Assembly (NCBI GenBank): GCA_009760855.2
Contig: WPIO01000030.1
Coordinates: forward strand, 1,235,001-1,299,000
DNA length: 64,000 bases
Source: Cristatella mucedo
Lineage: Eukaryota; Bryozoa; Phylactolaemata; Cristatellidae
Direction: 5' to 3'
Positions 1 through 42,383 of this stretch are shown piece after piece (within the stretch, counting starts at the first letter, position 1; every line of letters begins with the position of its first letter). The notes under the pieces were generated by a model. The model was not told the origin of the DNA. It did no database searches and saw nothing but the letters and a program-made list of their open reading frames with translations. The translations under genes were made by a program, and so were the position numbers.

Positions 1-700
1 GCGGCGAACTCAAGGCCAGAGAATCTCGACGGGCTCCATCGACAGAGCTCTGCACCCGCCGCGCGTAGCTCGCGGGATCGCTTCCAGCTCGAAGCGAGAT
101 TCGCTGTTTGGCACGCCGTACCGCAGCGTCGGCGCGAGGCCTCGAGTCGCTCTGTGGGGCGTTTTGAATTCGCAGAGCCCACAATCTTACCCTGCGCCTT
201 CGTTCCAGCAAGTCTGGGGCGGGCGCAGGAGGGCGCGCAAATGTAATTGCAATACACCTCGGCTGCGTCGCTACGGCGGCGGCCGCCGAATCTGATTCGT
301 CAACTGACACCACTAACCCTTGTCACCTTGTATTTTGTCATAGCGGCTGTTTCGAGACCGTTTCCCAAGACAATTTTATTCCGGTGGCAGTCTGGATAGG
401 GACACGCGTCGTGGGCTCAACTTTTGTACGCGACCATCTCCTGTCGGGATAAGCGCCTCCGTCGCCACGGTCAGGCTCGAGAGGGCGTCTTGCAACGACT
501 CGGCAGCTTCAGGCCGTAGTTAGCGGAGCATTTCATTGACGGCTCCGCAGATTATTCAAAATGCTCTTCGAGGCTCGCACTCTGTCGAACTACGAACTGT
601 CTGCGGTGTCGAACTGGTCCAGATCGCAATATTCTGACCGATCGTTGGCTGGCAGATGGCGAAGTGATAAGGGGGAACCTCCTCAGCGGTCGTAATAGAT
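1..700. other. GC-rich stretch, no gene recognised
   Basis: This stretch is moderately GC-rich and unique-looking. I see no convincing ORF and no repeat match to the rest of the window. It could include promoter or 5' untranslated exons of the kinase gene that follows, but nothing in the sequence shows that directly. Confidence 0.4.
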
Positions 701-703
701 ATA

Positions 704-772
704 GTATGAGAATGTAATATATAATAGTAATACAAAATAATATATTATATATATATATATGTGTATATAGTA
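704..772. repeat. AT-rich simple repeat
   Basis: A run of TA dinucleotides and TA-rich imperfect repeats. It directly precedes the first LINE fragment. It has no coding potential. Confidence 0.6.
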
Positions 773-803
773 TGATACTAATGGAAGTACAGCTTTTCGA
801 CGT

Positions 804-1062
804 TGCATCTCCGTCTGTAACTCCACAAAGCCATTAGGACTATGCAGGTGCCGCAACGGAGAGTTTCGTATAGCGCACTCACAGCCTAAGCGGCTTTCGG
901 TGCGCATTCGGTTGCCAGCAACTTCATCTCGCGCAACAAAGAGAAAGTGGGGAGCATAGCAGAGTCAGGAAAGCAGTTGAGGTAGTGAGTAGCATGGAAG
1001 TAGCACTCAGGACTGCTGGAAAGGACGTGCCACAGTCGGCAGCAGGAGAGTAGTTGCCGTTG
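804..1062 (-). mobile_element. Non-LTR retrotransposon family A, 3'-end remnant
   Basis: The sequence matches, on the minus strand, the 3' end of the family-A LINE seen best at 9.49-10.80 kb. It starts at the shared 3' border next to the phrase ctccgtctgtaactccac and runs back through the end of the RT reading frame. It is 5'-truncated and carries small indels, so it is a dead copy. At least seven copies or fragments of this family lie in the window. Confidence 0.75.
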
Positions 1063-1666
1063 CTTTGCCCTAAGACAACTGAATGCATTTGTACACTCTT
1101 TGCAGCTCGCTGCCGGAGAAAGGCAATAACCGAGGCTCAATGACAAGCGAGAGATCCCGCTCATGCAAGCGTACACAAGCATCCAAGCATCCAAGCGCCC
1201 AGACAAGCGTGCAGCAGCGCACCGGAAGAGCGCTCGGGGCCTCCGATGAGTAGGAGCCCTGGCTGGCAATGCGCGATGAATCGTGCACAGGTAAGCACTC
1301 CAAGCTCGCAGAAAAAAGGACGAGTTCACTTGGGTGCTATGCAGAAGCCTGTCGCTCGTGCCCGCAGTCACTGAGCGCGAGCAAGCGCATGAAGGGCAAT
1401 GCACTCGCGCAGAGCCAGGGGCTGCTACGAGGAGCAGAGAGTAACTCTGGCTGTTTTCCGACTTTCCAGAGCAGGCGCCGCCGGCGGCTGCGCCAGGATA
1501 CAGGCGAATGCGTATCGCATGAGCGCCAGCCTGCCGTCATGCCGCGGCAGTACCAAAGGCAGCATCGAGAAGAGCCGACGCGCAGTCGGTTAGAGGCCAT
1601 GCGACCGACGCTACACCTCTCGCCAGGGCGCGCCACTCCCAGTAACTTCCGCTTGCGAGAGGCGTC

Positions 1667-2190
1667 GGCAGCGGCAGCGGCAGCGGCAGCGGCAGCGGCA
1701 GCGGCAGCGGCAGCGGCAGCGGCAGCGGCAGCGGCAGCGGCAGCGGCAGCGGCAGCGGCAGCGGCAGCGGCAGCGGCAGCGGCAGCGGCAGCGGCAGCGG
1801 CAGCGGCAGCGGCAGCGGCAGCGGCAGCGGCAGCGGCAGCGGCAGCGGCAGCGGCAGCGGCAGCGGCAGCGGCAGCGGCAGCGGCAGCGGCAGCGGCAGC
1901 GGCAGCGGCAGCGGCAGCGGCAGCGGCAGCGGCAGCGGCAGCGGCAGCGGCAGCGGCAGCGGCAGCGGCAGCTGCAGCAGCGGCAGCAGCGGCAGCGGCA
2001 GCGGCAGCGGCAGCGGCAGCGGCAGCAGCAGCAGCAGCAGCAGCAGCAGCGGCAGCGGCAGCGGCAGCGGCAGCGGCAGCGGCAGCGGCAGCGGCAGCGG
2101 CAGCGGCAGCGGCAGCGGCAGCGGCAGCGGCAGCGGCAGCGGCAGCGGCAGCGGCAGCGGCAGCGGCAGCGGCAGCGGCAGCGGCAGCGG
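1667..2190. repeat. GGCAGC hexanucleotide tandem repeat (about 87 units)
   Basis: Essentially pure GGCAGC units over 524 bp. A short interruption of AGC triplets at about 2024-2049 and a few substitutions at 1970-1990 break it. No frame across the array contains a stop: it reads poly-Ala on either strand, and Gly-Ser, Gln-Arg, Leu-Pro or Cys-Arg in the other frames. It lies about 0.36 kb upstream of the SNRK start codon, so it may be in the promoter, a 5' untranslated exon or a 5' intron. The poly-Ala ORFs are best treated as a by-product of the repeat. Confidence 0.95.
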
Positions 2191-2404
2191 CGTCGGGCGT
2201 GTTAGGAAACCGAAAGACGAGCACCGCCGAGCGCAGTCGCGCGCCCGCTGCTCGGCGTACTGGAGCCCGCGCACGCGTCCCTGAACGGGTCGGGGGATAG
2301 CCGGAGCCGGTTCCCCCAGCCCAACCTTCCTAGAGGCTGGGGAAAGGGAAGTTGGGGTCACATGACCAAAACCCTTGCGCGCGGGCTTGCGCATTACACT
2401 GTAC

Positions 2405-2438
2405 GGCTGGCTAGCTGGCTGGCTGGCTAGCTGGCTAG
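2405..2438. repeat. GGCT/GGCTAGCT short tandem repeat
   Basis: Repeated ggctggctagct units lie between the hexanucleotide array and the kinase start. This is a simple repeat in the presumed 5' region. Confidence 0.6.
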
Positions 2439-2517
2439 GGTGTTGCGGCCGGTGCTAGGCGGGAGCGGCGGAGACTTTTTCGCCGCGTTTGGTCAGGTGG
2501 CTGCGTGGCCATCGGCT

Positions 2518-2538
2518 ATGCGGGGCCCCGTGCTTTAG
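2518..2538 (+). promoter_or_regulatory. Possible upstream mini-ORF before SNRK start
   Basis: An ATG at 2518 opens a six-codon frame that ends in TAG at 2538, 15 nt before the SNRK ATG. If the mature 5' leader includes this stretch, it would be a minimal upstream ORF. However, the ctttagcag at 2533-2541 also resembles a splice acceptor, in which case the mini-ORF would be intronic. The sequence cannot decide between the two. Confidence 0.25.
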
Positions 2539-2553
2539 CAGGACTGCGGTACT

Positions 2554-35134
<32,581 letters not shown>

Positions 35135-35540
35135 CCCGACGGTCGGCTCGGCGAGTGGAAGCTGTCCTGGTGCGTTGACAGGCGGGCTTGAGATCGTCGC
35201 TCACGGCCGCACGTGCCAGTGCCATTTCGTGGGGCAGGGTGGGTGCCAGAGCCCTTCACGAGTCATTGGTTGCTTTGTGTGCAGCCCGAGCTTCCGGTGC
35301 CGTTCGATGCTTCAGAGGAGCAAAGCGTGGATGCCGCGGCTGGAAGGTGCTGGAGCAGAGGCAGCAGCTGCCGTCTGCGCAAGGCTCGGGAGCGAAGTCT
35401 CAAACGCAGAATGATTCCCTCGGGAAGTGTCTGCTGGCCTACCACGTGCCCAAGTGCGGCAAGAGCGGCGCTCGCCATCTTGGCTCCAACTATGTCTATC
35501 CTCGACGCCAGGAGGATTTCGTGTCGACAGCACGACGGAA

Positions 35541-35577
35541 GCGCTTGTCGCTGCCCTGAGAGGGCAGCGACAAGCGC
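35541..35577. repeat. Perfect 17-bp stem hairpin with 3-nt loop
   Basis: The arm gcgcttgtcgctgccct, loop gag and exact complementary arm lie about 400 nt after the SNRK stop codon, probably in the 3' untranslated region. There are no mismatches in the stem. Confidence 0.93.
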
Positions 35578-35754
35578 CCTGCACGCTAGCTCGCCGGAAT
35601 GCTCGCTAGCTCGCCGGAATGCTCGCATCGCCGCTGGATGAAGTGCTTCTGCTGCAGCTGCTGCCTGCACGCTGCATGCCGAAGCCACCGTGGCCCACCC
35701 TGTGGCGCTTTCTGTGATATCTCTCGCTCAGTGCTGCTTATCCGTCGCCGGCAC

Positions 35755-35790
35755 GCACGCACGCACGCACACGCACACACACACTCACTT
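35755..35790. repeat. CACG/CA simple repeat
   Basis: A short run of cacgcacg and cacaca units directly before the 35.8 kb hairpin. Confidence 0.7.
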
Positions 35791-35805
35791 ACAAAGCGCG
35801 AGCAT

Positions 35806-35843
35806 ACGTAAGCATGCATGCACACGCGCATGCATGCTTACGT
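35806..35843. repeat. Perfect 16-bp stem hairpin with 6-nt loop
   Basis: The arms are acgtaagcatgcatgc and its exact complement, with the loop acacgc. It lies about 260 nt downstream of the previous hairpin. Confidence 0.93.
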
Positions 35844-36474
35844 GTCATCGAGCGGAAGCTAGCAGCATGAAGCCTAACCCTGTCCTCCTGCCGCCCCATC
35901 CGACGTGGTCTGGTGTGACAGACTGCGTCTTCCTACGTCCACACTGTACGCAAGCTGTGTACGGCGTCAGTGGAATCGGGCCACACTCGCTGTTTCTTTT
36001 AGCCGACTCTAGTGCACCTCATGTACTAGCCACGTGCCGTGAACATATTAGGTGTCGGGTGACGACGTGCTGCCTTGCATCGAGGCCCAGTACTGTTACA
36101 GTACGTCAAAGCAGCTTGAGGAGTGCTATGACCTACACGTGGATTGCTACTGCTGAGAGGTGTGCCCAGCGGCACATCAGTTGCCACAAGCCCACCATAG
36201 AGCATGCCGGTATTTCAGAGAGCACGTTGGCCGTTTACGCCGAGCCGCATTATTCGCGAGAGAGACAGTCCTGAGGTCCTGCGACTGACTGGTGTGTTTA
36301 CACTGGCCCTGCTGGAGGTCCGGCGGTGTCGTGGATGCTGTGTTTTCTCGTTTACTTGCTGATGTATTTTCGTCCACCGTTTTGTTTTTATTTTCTTGTT
36401 ACACAAATATACCTCGTCTTTTTTAGAGACATCTAGAGGCTGCTGTTTTAGTGTCCTCTCTTATCTGCTTATTA

Positions 36475-36715
36475 TTGCATAGTATTGCTCACCAATTTGG
36501 TACGACAGGGAAACTGCATGTATCGAATCCGAAAAGGCTGATCTCGACGATCAACCATCTCTTTAACTGCTCCCAGGTTAGCTCCTTATCTGATGATCCC
36601 TGTCATGATCTAGCTTATCGCTTCTGTAGCTTCTTTGACAACAAGATAGACAAGATCAGGGAGTCCATCCCTGCGATGTCAGCATGTCCCTGGAATCCTG
36701 TCCCTTAATTCCATG
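36475..36715 (+). mobile_element. LINE ORF2 linker fragment (between endonuclease and RT)
   Basis: The plus strand encodes NPKRLISTINHLFN, then YRFCSFFDNKIDKIRESIP. This is the pattern found between the endonuclease and reverse transcriptase of L2/CR1-type LINEs (stretch with W/ISTINHLL and F...KI..IR). It is broken on both sides. Confidence 0.65.
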
Positions 36716-36984
36716 CAGCACTCTAATGTTTACATTCAAGGAGGTCAGTAGAGACCTCGTCTTGAAGTTCATATCCCAATCAAAGAAGACGAGGAAGAAG
36801 AGGACTTCCATGCGTCCTATAGGTGAGACTTAACTGCAATAAACACTAAAAATGACTGGAAAGTAAGGTTCGATCTCATCCTGAGTTTCATTGGGCCTGA
36901 TCGACTGTTTTTCTCTATCGTTCAAGTAGGATTTTATGATTAAAGTGTCAAATCCTCACCATAGATAAAGCGGGACTAACACAC

Positions 36985-37480
36985 TGATGTAATGTAATGT
37001 ATCTCCGTCTGTCACTCCACAAAGCCATAAAGAGTATGTAGGTGTTACGCAGGAGAGTTTTGTATAGCGCACCAACATCCTAAGCGGCTTTCGGTACGCA
37101 TTCGGTAGCCAACAGATTTCATCTCACGCAACAAAGAGAAAGTGGTAAGCATACCAGAGTCTGGAGAGCAGTTGATGTAGTGAGTGGCATGGATATAGCA
37201 GCTCAGAACTGCTGGAAAAGATGAGCCGTAGTTGGCAGCAGGAGAGTAGTTGTCGTTGCACAAGAATCGTGGAATATAGTTCCATAGTCTGGGACCGGCA
37301 GAGCCAAAGCTTCTGTCGCCAGCGGTCTTTAAGCGGAGGAATGGAACAGTAAATTTATGGTCCATATAGGACCTGAGTAACCTGGTAATCCGGTAACCCG
37401 GTAACCCGGTAGCCCGGAAAGAGACTTCAGGAACGCTTCCTACTTGAGGTGAAATATAACTTGACAGCCTGGTCACTGAC
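36985..37480 (-). mobile_element. LINE family A 3' fragment
   Basis: Minus-strand frame from about 37390 down to 37045 with DHKFTVPFLRLKTAGD, GPRLWNYIPRFL and the family-A C-terminus. The 3' border with tgtaatgtaatg is at about 36988. The upstream end carries a short ggtaacccggtaacc repeat (37380-37415) and then non-LINE sequence. Confidence 0.8.
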
Positions 37481-38991
37481 CGGAGTATAAATTACGTCAA
37501 TGTGTCCTACACCTCTTTCACTCAGGGGCGAACTTAGAACTAATGCAACTTAGAACTAAGAACTGAGCAGGGGCTGTCTCGATGGGCTATAGATACCTGC
37601 GACTCAGCCGAGCTTTGACGGAACAGCTTCACTGGTATTTGTCTGGCGTCGGCAAAGACTTGCAGCGCTAAGAGCTCGGCGGTGCTTATGGCGTCGGAAT
37701 TTTCGTGCAGAAGTGACTACACCACTTTTTTGCAGTATTTTTATTCACAGCATATATTTCAAACTGGGGCTTGTGTTTCTACGTATGCATGATTCGATCA
37801 TAGACACTGGGCTCGCCGGCGCACTGCCGGGGCAGGCAGACCGGTAAGTGCCCTAGTCCAGGGGTCGGCAACCTGCGGCTCGCGAGCCGCCGCATGCGGC
37901 GGCTCTTTCGATGTCAAGATGCGGGTCTCCAGTTCCATGCGCAACTATTAATAATGATATTATTTTATTTTCAAAACTCATAAAAAATATTATACTGCAA
38001 AAAAAACTTTTAAACAGGATAAAAACACTCAACAGAGAACAGTGAGACTAAGCGGAGTAGAGATTATACGGACAGCTGACTGCCACTTTGGCACCAGGCC
38101 CAGCCCCACAGCCGTGCTGTGGCCAGCCCCGTGGCGATGGCTCCATGCTTGCCACTGCCGAAGTGCCGACTGCCGCCGTCATTAGTCACTACTAGCACCC
38201 AGCCGGCAACCCAGCGGACGGAAGTGTTCAGTCTTCAGTAAGTCTTCCTCGGAGCGCGGTTCAATGTGTGTTAGTTTAATCGCTTGCGAGAAACAATAAT
38301 ATTTCCGTTATTTCAAGAAGAAGACGATTTAAAAGCGAATTATCTTCTCAAAGGTATGTAAAGGCAAGTAGTGTACCTTCGGACGACCTTACCTTAGGAC
38401 AGTTTCAATTTAAATAGGTTATCAATGTGATATATACATGCGAAAATTCAAGAGAGTTGCATTTTTGAAATGTGGCAACACTGTTCTGTTTGTTTAGTTA
38501 TTGGTGCACTGTGTCGTCAACGGTCGCAGTCAAAACTTTTTTTGATCAAAAAGTAAATATTTTCAAAGTTATACTGTATATTTTGTTTGTTTCATGTTGG
38601 TATGATACGTATTATATATTAATATGAACTATTTGTGTTGAGCTTTCTGAATATATTGTCTGTTTTGAATATTCCTCCGGACATTCATGTTGTTGTACCT
38701 TCGAACGTCCAAAGGTACAACATTTTATTAATTTCGTATACCTATTTATTTTCTTACAGTGACGCGAAGTAAACATGGTATACAAAGAAAAAAAATACTT
38801 CCATGGATAATTTAAAAAAATGATTTTGTCCGCAGCTACACTACTTGTCCATACGCTTTAACGTTTAACGAAGTTGACTTTTTTACAGATTAGCAATTAA
38901 CCTAATTAACTATTTAATTAACGGTTTATTTACGCCGTTTTAGATAGCTAAATAAAATTTAAAAAATCTTTATTTCAGCTCCGCCACCAGA

Positions 38992-40919
38992 ATGGCATCT
39001 GATAAAAAGAAGAGACGAACTGAAGAAGAAAATCGAGAATTTAATCAGGATTGGACTGAGTCGTTCGCGTTCATATGCAACACAGATGGCCTTCCGACTC
39101 GTCTCATTTGCCAAGAAAAACTTGCACACAATAAGAAGTCAAATTTGGAGAGACACTTCGCTAGAAAACATACCTGATTCGCTGCTAAATATCCAACCGG
39201 TGACGCACGGAAAAAGTTGTTAAAGTGCTTCAAAAACAAAAACAACAGTCGAGTTCTATGCTAAGTAACTGGGCGCAATCTTCAAATAATGTAAATCTAG
39301 CAAGCTTCGCAATATCACTACAAATTGCAAAAAGAGGGAAACCATTCACAGATGCTGAGTACGTCAAAGATTGTTTGATACGTGGAGCTGAAGAACTGTT
39401 TCGTGATTTCAAAAACAAACCCGAAATCATGAAGAAAATCAAAGATTTGCCATTATCTGCTAAAACAGGACAAGATTGAACTTCTAAAATGTCTTCAAAT
39501 GTAACACACATGCAAATGAAAGTCATTCAACCGGTTTCCGCTTTATCACTTGCTATGGATGAGTCTTGCGACATAAACGAAAAGACACGGCACAAGTTAC
39601 CCTTTTCGTCAGTTATATGTCGTCCCAAGGTCCAAGCGCCTAGAAAGAGATTGAGTTCACTGAGGCCGCTTTATCAAGTGCATTATTATTATTATTATTT
39701 AAGAAAAACTGCTATGATTGCCGCCGCTCTCAGGGCAAACTCGTGGAGAAGATATAGCAAATGCTCTGCAAAAATGCCTGGAAGACTATGAAATCAGTAT
39801 ACTTAAAATCGTTTCCATAGCAACGGATGGAGCCAGAAGTATGACAGGAATACATAAAGGGGTAACAACGATTCTTCGGCAAAAAATAAACCACGAAATT
39901 CTAACGTTCCACTTCATAATTCATCAAGAGACGCTTTGTGCCCAAACATTTCCGACCGAAATGGTTGAGGTCATGAACTTGGTTATTAAGATCATTAACA
40001 GCATTTTGGCAAAAGCACTCTACCATCGCCAGTCTAAGGAATTTCTTGAACAAATAGAAAGCCAGTATTCTGACCTAGTTCTCTACTTCTGCACAATAAA
40101 GTGCGATGGCTTTCCAGGGGTAACGTATTGAAACGTTTTGCTTCTTGCTTGAGTGAAGTAAAAACATTCTTCAATTAAAAAGACATTGTCCATCCCGAAT
40201 TGAAAGAAGACAAATGGCTGCAAAAATTCAACTTCATGGTGGATATCGCAAAGAAACTAAATGAGCTAAATGTAAAACTGCAAGGAAAGGGAAACCCAGC
40301 CTATGCCTTACTTGAGGAAGTGGTTGGTTTCGGAAATAAGTTACTTCTTTTTGTCGAAGACATAGCGAGCGGTAAATTACTTCATTTCGAAAATCTGAAG
40401 CATCATCGCGATGAAACCAATGCAACTATTAACACGAATTACTTCAGCATTACTATATACAAAATGAACGATGGGTTCGCTGAGAGATTTGAGCAATTCA
40501 AAACAAACGCAAGTACTCTGGCAATCATAGTAAATCCTCTCAACACAAATACACATGAGATCAACATAGAGCCATTTGGAATTGATGCTGGTTCGCTTCA
40601 ATTGCAATTGCTGGATTTGAAAACCAAACATTTGTTGAGTGGTAAGTTCACCGAACTCAAGAGCAAGTTAGAAGAGTTAGAGGTCTAGAAAAGCATGCAC
40701 GTTACGCTGCACAAGTGGAGAGCTCTAAAAGAAATGCCGCGAGTTGAGGCACTCACATTTGACGCATGGAATAGTCTTCCAGAATGCTACAGTGAGGTGA
40801 AGAAGTTGGCATTTGGAGTGCTGACGATCTTCGGGTCAACATATTCGTGCGAGCAAGCGTTCTCTTGCATGAATATATTAAAAAGTAAAGCAAGAAGCCA
40901 ACTAAAAACAAAAATCTAG
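38992..40919 (+). pseudogene. hAT transposase (ZBED5/GTF2IRD2-like), broken
   Basis: The start is ATG at 38992. The order is: BED-type finger (39105-39173, with RLIC where a CxxC pair is expected, so the first Cys is lost), a stop at 39174, SFAISLQIAKRGKPFTDAEY at about 39300, the catalytic-core block SLAMDESCD at 39547, then a 70-bp LINE-tail insertion. IATDGARSMTG follows at about 39819, a segment at 40200-40688, and the C-terminal dimerisation block TYSCEQAFSCMN at about 40837. At least three stops or frameshifts and the insertion make it non-functional. Confidence 0.88.
39636..39703 (+). mobile_element. LINE family B terminal tail inserted in the hAT transposase
   Basis: A block of gcgcctagaaagagattgag, ttcactgaggccgctttatc and aagtgc plus an ATT run interrupts the transposase coding sequence. 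Only the last 65-70 bp of family B are present. It is the youngest event in this nest. Confidence 0.85.
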
Positions 40920-41651
40920 AGGAGTGCTTGAAACGGAAAACAAGTTATGAGCCAGATTTAACCAAACTTTCAAAAGGCATGCAAGGCCAATGCTCCTATT
41001 GATGTAACTATTGTAAATATCTGTTATTCAATAATTATAGTTATATTATTTGATTACTAATTTTATTCTTCTAGCAGAGCTAGCTAAAATACTTTAATAT
41101 GTTTGTGCGAAACATTTGTACGTTTTTATATGAGTAAATATTATTTCATATTTAAAGCTATTTATTTTAAATCAAAAATCAAATTTATATACCTAATCTT
41201 AATAAAATACCATACCATTGAAATAAAAATGTTAGTGGCTCTTTAAAAAAAAACTGGGAAATTTTGTAAATTGTAACTTGGCTCTTCCGTCTCAAAAGGT
41301 TGCCGACCCCTGCCCTAAACCACCCCAGTGTCTAACAGCTGGTGGCTGTGGCCTAGGGACAGGCCGGTACCCAGCTGTGGTCTGGGGGCTGTTGTTTATC
41401 TCCAGGCCGGCTTTGTCGTCACGCCAACTCACGGGATGAGTTGTGGCTGGGAGGGAGTGAGCGAAGAGGGAACGCCAACCTGGGAAAGAACAGTTTTGTT
41501 TGGGGGAGCGCTACAGGTGCTAGCGAGAATACACGTTCCTGCGAACCAGCGTCGGTGTTCTGCCTGCTTCCGCGTACGTACTCAGTTAGAAGACCATCGT
41601 TTATTCTACAAGCTATTTCTCGGCGGAATCGGCTGTGTGGCCCGTGTAAAG

Positions 41652-42383
41652 ATGAGTCTGAAAGTACTACTGAGGGAAGCACCAATTTCGCAATTCGACG
41701 GCAGCGGAGACTTCGCTGAATGGCTGAATCGGTTCGAAAGATTCGCCAAGACTCAAAGTGTTAATGAATTGCAAACTTTTCTGCTGCTATTCCTTACACG
41801 TGGGGCAAACGCTGTATATGATGGCATCCCTGAGGCGGCTAAGGAAGACTGCCGCAGTAAGAAAAGCGCTGCTGGCAGCATTCTCGTTGAATTGCTTCGA
41901 TGCCTACGAGGAATTCGCCTCTCGTCGCCTTGCTGAGGGCAAAAACATGGATGGTTTTGGGTCGGACTTGAATCGGTTGGCTGGGCTGGTGGCTGGGGAT
42001 TTTCTCAAATGCGCCCCACCTTTGTCGCTGTGCTGCCGGAGGCCGCAAAGAGGCCCACCCAAGCCTCATGCAATCTCGCTGACATGCCGACGCATATTGT
42101 TGTCGAGAAGGCTCGCGTCATAGTGAAAGCGAGCGGAAATCCGAAGGAGGCAGATAGTTGCTTCGCATCCGGTTCTTGTTCGGGATGGCCTCCCCAGGCA
42201 CCGACTTACAGGGATGTTGTGTGTTTCGTGTGCAAGGCTATCAGGCACTTGAGCCGTGATTGTCCTTCTAAAGCCCCGCGCCGTGGTCGCGGGAAGCACT
42301 GTTACGTATGTGGGAGCATTCAACATCTCGCTGCTAACTGCTCGGATCGGGCCGTTGTACCAAACTGGCCAAAAAACGAGTAG
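41652..42383 (+). pseudogene. gag-like gene of the LTR retrotransposon
   Basis: The likely start is ATG at 41652. The N-terminal part contains SQFDGSGDFAEWLNRFERFA, a gag pattern seen in retrotransposons. The frame shifts near 41880 and returns near 42010. Two CCHC zinc knuckles follow at 42222-42263 and 42300-42341 (Cx2Cx4Hx4C each, the first with Ala in the usual Gly position). It ends in a stop at about 42383, overlapping closely with the pol frame. Confidence 0.8.

Larger units (their letters stand above)
35135..36470 (+). other. SNRK 3' untranslated region / downstream flank
   Basis: There is no coding ORF. It contains two perfect hairpins, a 20-bp direct duplication (tagctcgccggaatgctcgc, at about 35587-35626) and a short CACG repeat. 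I see no canonical AATAAA before about 36838. An AT-rich stretch near 36.36-36.42 kb (tttttattttcttg, caaatatacc) may hold a variant poly(A) signal. Confidence 0.45.
37859..41312 (+). mobile_element. hAT-family DNA transposon nested in the 5' LTR
   Basis: The terminal inverted repeats are CAGGGGTCGGCAACCT at 37859 and its complement at the right end, 41312. The flanking 8-bp direct repeats are CCCTAGTC and CCCTAAAC (6 of 8 identical), typical of hAT. The 3' LTR at 46675-46682 has the single CCCTAAAC, the unoccupied site. The interior encodes remnants of a BED-finger hAT transposase on the + strand. The element is 3454 bp long. Confidence 0.93.
37772..41610 (+). repeat. 5' LTR of the Ty3-type element, split by a hAT insertion
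   Basis: The pieces 37772-37858 and 41313-41610 together (about 385 bp) align with the 3' LTR at 46597-46994. Shared landmarks are gtatgcatgattcgatcata, cagctgtggtctgg and cttccgcgtacgtactcagt. It begins TG and ends CA. The two LTRs differ at many positions and by a small duplication in the 3' copy, so the insertion is old. Confidence 0.85.

Noticed and set aside
1269-2300. Long plus-strand ORF with an Ala tract of about 170 residues, and the matching minus-strand Ala and Leu-Pro ORFs
   Set aside because: The hexanucleotide array has no stop in any frame, so long ORFs are automatic. The flanking codons show no domain.
41328-41650. N-terminal extension of the gag ORF upstream of 41652
   Set aside because: This part lies in the 5' LTR and leader. 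The gag-like similarity starts only at the ATG at 41652.
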